In this document: positions 17,785 through 24,199 of the stretch, one piece after another
Numbering within the stretch: the first letter of the stretch is position 1
How the letters are laid out: the number at the start of each line of letters is the position of its first letter
Source: JAIOSF01 sp963677755
GTDB taxonomy: Bacteria > Campylobacterota > Campylobacteria > Campylobacterales > Arcobacteraceae
Direction of reading: 5' to 3'
Assembly: GCA_963677755.1 (NCBI GenBank)
Contig: OY782506.1
Coordinates: 1,178,001-1,242,000, forward strand
DNA length: 64,000 nt
Notes under the pieces: model-generated
Seen by the model: only the letters and a program-made list of their open reading frames with translations
The model's database searches: none
Told to the model about the DNA's origin: nothing
Translations under genes and position numbers: made by a program

Positions 17785-18135
17785 ATGTATTGTAAAAATA
17801 GTGATACTTATTTAAAAAATGATATACCAAAAACACAAAAAGCTCAGATAGCTGTATTATCTCCAAAAGAGGAAAAAGATTTTTTAGTAAGAAAAATCAA
17901 AATAGAAGAGGGTGGTAGTATGCCAAACCATACAAACCTTATCCAACACCAACAATATGTTTTAAGTGGTGAAGCTAAAGTGGTTGTAGGAGAGGAAACT
18001 ATTCATGCCCAAGCAGGGGACTTTATCTATATTCCTGCTGGTGTAAAACATTATTATGAAGCTTGTTATGGAAAAGATTATCAATTTTTATGTATGATAA
18101 CTACTTCTGAAGATACTATAACAATGATTGATTAA
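17785..18135 (+). CDS. Small cupin-domain protein
   Basis: 116 aa single cupin. Motif 1 is MPNHTNLIQHQQYVLSGEAKV and motif 2 is GDFIYIPAGVKHYYEA, giving the usual His/His/Glu-like/His metal set (H near 46 and 50, final H in GVKHYY). A TATAAT (17755-17760) and AAAGGA RBS lie upstream. It is followed after 17 nt by a nitroreductase and then an MFS transporter, so the cupin may act on or sense a small aromatic or redox compound. That is inference from context only. Confidence 0.85.
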   Translation: MYCKNSDTYLKNDIPKTQKAQIAVLSPKEEKDFLVRKIKIEEGGSMPNHTNLIQHQQYVLSGEAKVVVGEETIHAQAGDFIYIPAGVKHYYEACYGKDYQFLCMITTSEDTITMID

Positions 18136-18152
18136 TAAAAAAAGGAAAATAT

Positions 18153-18782
18153 ATGAAAACTAAATTTATGGAAGCTATGAATTTTAGACATGCTTGTAAA
18201 GCATTTGATGAAACAAAAAAGATATCTGATGAAGATATTAAATTTATTATGGAGGTTGCTAGAAAATCACCCTCATCCTTTGGTATGGAGGGTTGGAAAT
18301 TTTTAGTTGTGACAAATGATGAACTTAAAAAGAAACTTCGTCCATATTGTTGGGATCAAGTACAAATAACATCTTGTTCACATCTTATAGTGGTATTAAG
18401 TGCTATTGAATCTCTCAAAGTAGAATCTGGAATACCTAGAAAAAGATTTGAAAGACGAGCATTAGGAAAAGAGAAAACAGACATCTATATGGGTGTCTAT
18501 GCAAATCATTTAAAAGATGTATTACCAAGTGATGATACTATATATTCGTGGACTTCAAGACAAACATATATTGCAGTTGGAAATATGATGACTGCAGCTG
18601 CAATGATAGGGATTGATTCTTGCCCAATTGAGGGATTAGAAAAAGAAAATGTAGAAAAAGTACTAGAACTTGACACTACAAAATACCAACTCTCTATGAT
18701 GTTACCACTTGGATACAGAATAAATCCACAATCAACACAACAAAGAGAACCTTTTGAGGATATAGTAGAGTTTATCCAATAA
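18153..18782 (+). CDS. FMN-dependent nitroreductase-family NAD(P)H oxidoreductase
   Basis: 209 aa, the normal size for the NfsB/YfkO group. FRHACKAFDETKKIS gives the N-terminal FMN-phosphate-binding R-x-x-x-x-x-F/Y pattern. SPSSFGMEGWKFLVV is the family's S-S-x-x-x-Q/E-P/G-W motif, and MTAAAMIGIDSCPIEG is the C-terminal FMN/NAD(P)H segment. Such enzymes reduce nitroaromatics, quinones or flavins. It sits between a cupin and an MFS carrier in one operon (17 nt and 2 nt gaps), hinting at detoxification plus export. Confidence 0.9.
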   Translation: MKTKFMEAMNFRHACKAFDETKKISDEDIKFIMEVARKSPSSFGMEGWKFLVVTNDELKKKLRPYCWDQVQITSCSHLIVVLSAIESLKVESGIPRKRFERRALGKEKTDIYMGVYANHLKDVLPSDDTIYSWTSRQTYIAVGNMMTAAAMIGIDSCPIEGLEKENVEKVLELDTTKYQLSMMLPLGYRINPQSTQQREPFEDIVEFIQ

Positions 18783-18784
18783 GT

Positions 18785-19984
18785 ATGCTACAAAATATTT
18801 TTAAATCAAAAGTAGCATTACTTTATTTATTGTCTATATCAATGATATTTTCATTTTCTGCTTGGATGAGTTTATTAAATAACTTTGTTATAGAAGTGGC
18901 TTCTTTTGATGGTAGCCAAATAGGAATTTTACAAAGCCTAAGAGAAATTCCTGGCTTTTTAGCTTTTACTGTTGTATTAGCCATAGCAATTGTTGCTCAA
19001 CAAAGATTAGCATTTATTTCTATGATGCTACTTGGTATTGGTACTGCTTTAACTGGATTTTTTCCAAATGCTTTAGAACTTTATATCACTACAATAGTTA
19101 TGTCCATAGGATTTCATTATCTTGAAACACTGAACCAATCTCTCTCATTACAATGGCTTACCAAAGAACAAGCACCAATAATTTTAGGAAAAATTACAGC
19201 AGTAAAATCAGTCACCGCACTCATTGTATTTGCTCTTATTTATATTATGATGAAATTTTATAGTGTAGAGTACAAGTGGGTATATCTCTTTTTTGGTGGA
19301 GTTACCACTATTATTTCCATAGTTGCATGGATTGGATTTCAGCACTTCAAAGATGATGTAGTTCAAGAGAAAAAGATACAACTAAAAAAAGAGTATTGGT
19401 TGTATTATCTTCTTACATTTTTAGCAGGTGCTAGAAGACAAATATTTGTAGTATTCGCTGGTTTTTTACTTGTAGAGAAATTTGGAGTAGATATACACAA
19501 TATGGTGTTGCTGTTACTTTTAAACTCAATATTAAATATCTATTTTGCTCCAAAAATAGGGCGGTTTATAGCGCAGTTTGGGGAAAGATTTACACTAAGA
19601 TTTGAATATATAGGATTATTTTTAGTATTTACATCGTATGCTTTTGTTGATAATCTTTATATTGCTTATTTTTTGTATATAGTTGACCATATTTTATTTT
19701 CATTTGCAATTGCTTTAAAAACATATTTTCAAAAGATTGCAGATCCTAAAGATATAGCAAGTGCTAGTGCTGTTAGTTTTACTATTAATCATATTGCAGC
19801 AGTAATATTGCCTATATTGTTGGGACTATTATGGTTGTACTCTCATACACTTGTTTTTTTAATAGGTTCACTTATTGCATTAAGTTCATTTAGTTTATCC
19901 CTTTTAATACCGAAGCATCCTACGAAAGGATTTGAAACTACACTTGTTTTAAGAACCGATGATAAAATAAAAGATAACATATGA
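18785..19984 (+). CDS. Major facilitator superfamily transporter
   Basis: 399 aa, about 12 hydrophobic helices in two halves with a charged central loop (around QHFKDDVVQEKKIQLKKEYW). The N-terminal half contains SLREIPGFLAFTVVL and the first helices typical of drug/sugar MFS members, and the second half repeats the arrangement around APKIGRFIAQFGERFTLRFE. Substrate is unknown. The ATG lies 2 nt after the nitroreductase stop, so the two are co-translated. The C-terminal 15 residues are cytoplasmic and charged. Confidence 0.85.
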   Translation: MLQNIFKSKVALLYLLSISMIFSFSAWMSLLNNFVIEVASFDGSQIGILQSLREIPGFLAFTVVLAIAIVAQQRLAFISMMLLGIGTALTGFFPNALELYITTIVMSIGFHYLETLNQSLSLQWLTKEQAPIILGKITAVKSVTALIVFALIYIMMKFYSVEYKWVYLFFGGVTTIISIVAWIGFQHFKDDVVQEKKIQLKKEYWLYYLLTFLAGARRQIFVVFAGFLLVEKFGVDIHNMVLLLLLNSILNIYFAPKIGRFIAQFGERFTLRFEYIGLFLVFTSYAFVDNLYIAYFLYIVDHILFSFAIALKTYFQKIADPKDIASASAVSFTINHIAAVILPILLGLLWLYSHTLVFLIGSLIALSSFSLSLLIPKHPTKGFETTLVLRTDDKIKDNI

Positions 19985-19997
19985 AAATTGATTCTTC

Positions 19998-20020
19998 TTT
20001 GTGTTATTTTGTGTTACAAT
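19998..20020 (+). promoter_or_regulatory. TTTGTGTTA tandem repeat overlapping TACAAT
   Basis: TTTGTGTTA occurs at 19998-20006 and 20008-20016, exactly 10 bp apart. The second copy runs into TACAAT (20015-20020), a likely -10 box for the FecR-like gene. It is either an operator over the promoter or an accidental AT repeat. Confidence 0.4.
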
Positions 20021-20044
20021 GTTTGTTATATAGGGTGGTAAAAT

Positions 20045-20479
20045 ATGAATTTATTTAAAATAATGTTAACTATAGGTTTACCTATAATAATTTTAGCTTC
20101 AGAACCTGTGGGATTAGTAAAATCTGTCCAAGGAGATGCTCTCAGTATAAAAGATGACAAAAGTTCTGTTACTTTAAAAGTTGGTGATAATATTTATGAA
20201 AAAGATACAATAAAAACAGCAGTAGGTGGTTTAGTTGGGATTATTTTTGAAGATAATACACTTATCTCAATTGGTTCAAATTCCGAATTTTCAATCAATG
20301 AGTATTTTTTTGAACCAAATGAAAAAAAAGTAAATTTTGTATCAAACTTAGCAAAAGGGAGTATGTCTTGTATAACGGGGCTTATATCAAAAATAAATCC
20401 TAATGCAATGAAAATCAAGGCTAAATCAGCAAGTATTGGTATAAGAGGAACACGTTTTATAGTGGAAGTGGATAAATGA
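20045..20479 (+). CDS. Exported FecR-domain protein
   Basis: 144 aa. A signal peptide (about 1-18, ending ILASEP) precedes a FecR-like domain: VKSVQGDALSIKDDKSSVTL, LKVGDNIYEKDTIKTA, GIIFEDNTLISIGSNSEF and the end SIGIRGTRFIVEV. In FecR sigma regulators this domain senses TonB receptors. Here it is free-standing and periplasmic, with no sigma factor nearby, so it is more like the FecR modules used in surface or secretion complexes. Its TGA overlaps the ATG of the OmpA-like lipoprotein gene by four bases (ATGA), so the two proteins are very probably made together. Confidence 0.87.
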   Translation: MNLFKIMLTIGLPIIILASEPVGLVKSVQGDALSIKDDKSSVTLKVGDNIYEKDTIKTAVGGLVGIIFEDNTLISIGSNSEFSINEYFFEPNEKKVNFVSNLAKGSMSCITGLISKINPNAMKIKAKSASIGIRGTRFIVEVDK

Positions 20480-21126
20480 AAAATATAATACTTAGTATAA
20501 TGACTATAGGATTACTAACAGGTTGTGTCTCAAATGGTGTTGCCTTTGGAGTAAGTGCAATAGGATTATGGATTGCAAGTAATACAGGTGATGAAGTAAA
20601 AGTAATCCTTCTACCTGAAGAAGATGGTAAAGTAGGGGCTATATCTTTAATGGACAATAAGGGTGTGGAACATATAATAGATAAACCATATACAGCACTT
20701 GAAATCAATAATAATGGATCAATTAATGACACAGTATTAAATGAACAAGAGATAATTTCAAAATATGGGGATCTTTTAAAGGCTATTCCTAAGAAACTTA
20801 AAAATTACTATTTCTTCTTTGATACAGGAAGTTCTAGCTTAACAGAAACTCAAATTAAAGAGATAAAAGAAATAGCAAAAACAATCTCTTCAAACACTAT
20901 TCACAAAGTTACTTGTATAGGACATAGTGATAGCACAGGTAGTGATGAAATAAACGAAAAAATTTCAAAAAACAGAGCTCAAACTGTAGCCAATGAACTT
21001 ATAGCAAATGGTATAGATAAAACATTAATCACTGTAAAATACTATGGTGATGCAAATCCATTAGTTAAAACAAAACCAAATGAATCAAACTACAAAAATA
21101 GAAGAGTTGAAATAGTTTTAAAATAA
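20476..21126 (+). CDS. OmpA-family lipoprotein
   Basis: 216 aa. The N-terminus has a lipobox, GLLTGC, with the lipidated Cys at about residue 17, so it is anchored in a membrane (no Asp follows, which favours the outer membrane). The C-terminal 110 residues are an OmpA peptidoglycan-binding domain: YFFFDTGSSSLTETQ, CIGHSDSTGSDEINEKISKN and NRRVEIVLK, including the conserved Asp and Arg for diaminopimelate binding. It is translationally coupled to the FecR-domain gene, forming a periplasmic pair that may link the FecR module to the cell wall. Confidence 0.92.
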   Translation: MKNIILSIMTIGLLTGCVSNGVAFGVSAIGLWIASNTGDEVKVILLPEEDGKVGAISLMDNKGVEHIIDKPYTALEINNNGSINDTVLNEQEIISKYGDLLKAIPKKLKNYYFFFDTGSSSLTETQIKEIKEIAKTISSNTIHKVTCIGHSDSTGSDEINEKISKNRAQTVANELIANGIDKTLITVKYYGDANPLVKTKPNESNYKNRRVEIVLK

Positions 21127-21141
21127 CATATACTTTCTCGT

Positions 21142-21180
21142 AAAACTTTCATTTTCACTAAATTGAAGATTGAAAGTTTT
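21142..21180. terminator. Inverted repeat after the OmpA-family gene
   Basis: AAAACTTTCA (21142-21151) pairs perfectly with TGAAAGTTTT (21171-21180), and the loop can add further pairs. It follows the stop by 15 nt and is bounded by A and T runs, so it could end transcription in both directions. The remainder of the gap to 21281 holds nothing else I can support. Confidence 0.6.
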
Positions 21181-21251
21181 GTACTCTTCTTTGGATATTA
21201 TATATTGGTTAACATAATATAAATTCTTTACAATTTATACATAAAAGAAAC

Positions 21252-21274
21252 AAAGCCCTATTATCAAGGACTCT
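21252..21274 (-). terminator. Terminator of the microprotein transcript
   Basis: On the minus strand AGAGTCC pairs with GGGCTTT (two G-T wobbles) around a 9-nt loop, followed by GTTTCTTTT. It lies just after the 35-codon ORF stop. Confidence 0.55.
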
Positions 21275-21281
21275 GTATTAC

Positions 21282-21389
21282 TTATCTTTGCATAGGATGC
21301 TTATAAGAAGTCGGATTCATAGCAGTATACGCAAGACCACCTACAACAGCCAATCCTAACATGATCCATATAATGTATTTCTTTTCCAT
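21282..21389 (-). CDS. 35-aa single-pass membrane microprotein
   Basis: A 35-codon ORF: MEKKYIIWIMLGLAVVGG, then a short tail ending KHPMQR. Charged residues at 2-4 precede one hydrophobic helix (about 6-22) and a small polar C-terminus, the layout of bacterial single-pass microproteins. A near-perfect Shine-Dalgarno GGAGG lies 7 bases before the ATG, and a hairpin terminator follows the stop. I do not recognise the family; small subunits of respiratory or transport complexes look like this. It is shorter than usual annotation cut-offs but is well supported as translated. Confidence 0.72.
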   Translation of the reverse strand: MEKKYIIWIMLGLAVVGGLAYTAMNPTSYKHPMQR

Positions 21390-21414
21390 CTATTTTCCTC
21401 CTTATGATTTTTAT

Positions 21415-21693
21415 TTACCACAGTGATTCTGTTTCATAATCATTATTCTTTTCTGTAAATTCTAAATATATATTATCACTATAATCTATATATAACATAT
21501 ATTCATCAAGATAAATACTATTTTGTATTTCTGATTTATTTATATAAGAAGATTCTTCACTATTTGAAGCCAAATCACTTAAATAATATTCTATCATTGA
21601 GGGAGCCATTGTTTGAGTAGCCGTTGCTATTTGTTCAAACATCTCCACATTAAAAGTAGAATACACTAAATCTTTATCAAGTGCAATAATCAA
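21415..21693 (-). CDS. Unknown acidic protein, in frame with the upstream ORF after one TAA
   Basis: 92 codons if it starts at the TTG directly after the TAA of the upstream coiled-coil ORF, in the same frame. There is no clear RBS for that TTG (a GGG lies about 12 nt away). An ATG at codon 18 has GGAG touching it, which is too close. The product is acidic and rich in Tyr, Ser and Glu, predicted soluble, with no recognised domain. It is either a separate gene made by coupled reinitiation, or the 3' part of one longer gene interrupted by a stop codon. I give both possibilities similar weight. Confidence 0.5.
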   Translation of the reverse strand: MIIALDKDLVYSTFNVEMFEQIATATQTMAPSMIEYYLSDLASNSEESSYINKSEIQNSIYLDEYMLYIDYSDNIYLEFTEKNNDYETESLW

Positions 21694-22182
21694 TTAGTTA
21701 TTAAACCCATTCAATAGTGATTGCATTCTTCCAAGGTCTATCTCTTTATCAGAACTTGTGCTTGGCTTTTTTTCTTCTTCAATATCAATAGTTGTTTGTT
21801 CTTGTATCGATAATTCACTTTCTGCTATGCTAACTGTTTCATTCTCATCTTGTTCCATACTTTGGGCAAAACTCATTTGAACTTCTTCTTCAACATCTTC
21901 CACAGGTGGCTCTTCACTTGTAGTTTGACCACCATTATCTAATATTGTTTTTATTCTTCCAAGCATAGTATCTATTTCATTTGTATGTTGTTCTGTTGTA
22001 TCTGTTAATTGTTCTATTTGCTCTTCTAAGTCACTATTTCTAGCTTCTAATTCACTGATTTTATTATCTTTATTTGTATTTTCTTGTTGTAAATTAGTAT
22101 TTTCATGTTTTAACTTGTCATAGGCATCTAGAAGCTCTGTAAGTGCATCACTTAATTGCTGAACTGTATTATTATCGTGCAT
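21694..22182 (-). CDS. Coiled-coil protein of unknown function
   Basis: 162 aa. Residues about 5-75 are a long Leu/Asn/Glu heptad region (LEARNSDLEEQIEQL and neighbours), a clear coiled coil. The second half is acidic and probably disordered, with repeats of Glu and Ser, ending RMQSLLNGFNN. There is no membrane segment or signal. The first 50 residues resemble ZapB-like or tropomyosin-like coils, but a family match cannot be claimed. AAGGA precedes the ATG. It ends at a TAA immediately followed by an open frame of 92 codons. Confidence 0.7.
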   Translation of the reverse strand: MHDNNTVQQLSDALTELLDAYDKLKHENTNLQQENTNKDNKISELEARNSDLEEQIEQLTDTTEQHTNEIDTMLGRIKTILDNGGQTTSEEPPVEDVEEEVQMSFAQSMEQDENETVSIAESELSIQEQTTIDIEEEKKPSTSSDKEIDLGRMQSLLNGFNN

Positions 22183-22223
22183 TTAAAATCCTTATGTAAA
22201 TTATCATCAAATAATAACCAAAA

Positions 22224-24185
22224 TTAGCTGATAATTCCATCAATTTTTAGTAGAGACTTTATATCGGGTTTACGAGAAGCAAATTGGTAATATAACTCAT
22301 TCATATCCATACTTCCACCCTTCCCTAATATAATTTCTTTATATTTTGAAGCTAATTGTTCATTAAAAACCCCATTTTCAATGAACAGATAATAAGCATC
22401 TGCACTTAACACTTCAGCCCATTTATAACTATAATATCCAGCTGCATATCCCCCTGCAAAAATATGGCTAAAACCATTTTGAAACCTACTATACCTAGGT
22501 GGTTTTATAACAGCTATTTCATCTCTAATACTATCTAACAACTCTTGTGTTTGTTTTTCATTGTATAACTTTTGATGGAGTTTAAAATCAAACAGTGCAA
22601 ACTCAACTTGCCTTATTGTACTTAGTGATGATTGAAAATTTCTTGCTTTGATTAATTTATCAATCGCAACATCTTCTAACACCTCATTTGTTTGGTAATG
22701 TTTAGCAAACATCTTTAATACATCTTTGTCGTAAGAGAAGTATTCTAAAAATTGTGATGGGAACTCTACTGTATCCCAAGCAACACCATTTATTCCACTT
22801 ACAAATGGTTGCCCTACTTTACTTAATATGTGGTGTAGAGCATGTCCCATCTCATGAAATAGTGTTACAACATCACTATGTCGTAAAAGTGATGGTGAAC
22901 TTTCACTTGAAGTTGGGAAGTTACATACTATATATGCAACAGGAAGTTGATGTTTGTCATCAATAAGACTATGAGAATGCCAGTTATTCATCCAAGCCCC
23001 ACCTCGTTTGTCTTTTCTAGCTTCCAAATCAACATAGAGTCTCGCTGTTGGTTTTCCATTTTCTGTTATCTCATACACAGTTGCTTTTTCATCCCAAGCT
23101 GGAGTATCTACAATAGTAAACTTAATATTAAATATTTTATGTAAGAAATCAAACAAACCATTTAACACACTTGTTTTTTCAAAATATGGTCTATAAAATT
23201 CTTCATCTATATCATACTTAGCCTCTTTGAGTTTTTGGCTATAATAAGCCAAGTCATAGCTTTGAAGGTCATTTAGTCCATCTTTGCTAGCAAGTACCCT
23301 AACCTCTTCTAACTCTTCATGTGCTTTGTCTTGTGAGTATTTTGCTAACTCATACAAGAAATTGATTACATCATCTTCTGTTTGTGCCATTTTTGTAGCA
23401 AGTGAGAGTTTTGCATAGTTCTCAAATCCTAAGAGATTTGCCTCTTGCTCTTTAAGTTTTAGTATTTTTTCTATAAGTTGTCCATTTTGTGGCGCTCTTG
23501 TTTGATATGCTTTATAAAGCTCTTCTCTCTTTTCTCTTGAAGTTCCATAAGTTATATAAGCAATATACGATGGCATTTGTAGTGTAAATTTATATTTTAC
23601 TTTTCCATCTTCATCAGTAAATTTTGCAGCTTCTAAATCACTCTTTGGGATCTCTTTTATATCACTATCATTTTCAACTATCATCTCCCAAGCATTTGTT
23701 GCATCAAGGAGATTTTGTGAGAACTGTTTTCCTAGTTCGCTAAGTTCTAAATTTATCTTCTCTAACTCTTGTTTTTTCTCATCACTTAAGCCACAACCAC
23801 CAAGAGCAAAGTCTCGTATCTCATTTTCTAAAACTTTTTGTTGTTCTATATTTAAAGAGCTATTATAGTTATACTGTATATCTTTAAAAGCACTATAAAC
23901 CTTTTCATTTGAAGACAACTGTGAACCATAAATGGAGATTAAAGGTAAACACTCATTATAGACTTTTTGTGTTGTTTCACTATTTTTTACACTATCTATA
24001 TGAAAAATTGGCGTACAAAACTGCTCTAATTTTTCCCCCATTATTTGATATGGCACTACAAAATTATCATAAGTTTTATCCTCTATTTGAAGTAACTCTT
24101 CTAACTTTTTTTTATTTTCATCTATTAAAACTTCTAAATTTTTTGCACTATTTTCAAAATCATCTAATATAAATTCTTTAAACAT
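22224..24185 (-). CDS. prlC: M3-family oligopeptidase (oligopeptidase A-like)
   Basis: 653 aa. The zinc site is H444-E-x-x-H448 in FHEMGHALHH, with the third ligand Glu about 25 residues later (VEFPSQFLEYFSYD). The helical N-terminal channel domain and the C-terminal IFAGGYAAGYYSYKWAEV block are typical of M3A peptidases (OpdA/PrlC, Dcp). These cytoplasmic enzymes degrade short peptides, including cleaved signal peptides. The length fits OpdA-like members of Campylobacterota. It lies directly downstream of uvrA (14 nt gap) on the same strand. The symbol is assigned by family only. Confidence 0.9.
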   Translation of the reverse strand: MFKEFILDDFENSAKNLEVLIDENKKKLEELLQIEDKTYDNFVVPYQIMGEKLEQFCTPIFHIDSVKNSETTQKVYNECLPLISIYGSQLSSNEKVYSAFKDIQYNYNSSLNIEQQKVLENEIRDFALGGCGLSDEKKQELEKINLELSELGKQFSQNLLDATNAWEMIVENDSDIKEIPKSDLEAAKFTDEDGKVKYKFTLQMPSYIAYITYGTSREKREELYKAYQTRAPQNGQLIEKILKLKEQEANLLGFENYAKLSLATKMAQTEDDVINFLYELAKYSQDKAHEELEEVRVLASKDGLNDLQSYDLAYYSQKLKEAKYDIDEEFYRPYFEKTSVLNGLFDFLHKIFNIKFTIVDTPAWDEKATVYEITENGKPTARLYVDLEARKDKRGGAWMNNWHSHSLIDDKHQLPVAYIVCNFPTSSESSPSLLRHSDVVTLFHEMGHALHHILSKVGQPFVSGINGVAWDTVEFPSQFLEYFSYDKDVLKMFAKHYQTNEVLEDVAIDKLIKARNFQSSLSTIRQVEFALFDFKLHQKLYNEKQTQELLDSIRDEIAVIKPPRYSRFQNGFSHIFAGGYAAGYYSYKWAEVLSADAYYLFIENGVFNEQLASKYKEIILGKGGSMDMNELYYQFASRKPDIKSLLKIDGIIS

Positions 24186-24199
24186 TTTTATCCTTTCTC

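Noticed and set aside
22754..22966. Plus-strand ORF inside the M3 peptidase gene
   Set aside because: It is fully antisense to a strongly supported catalytic region (HEMGH) and has no RBS or protein-like pattern.
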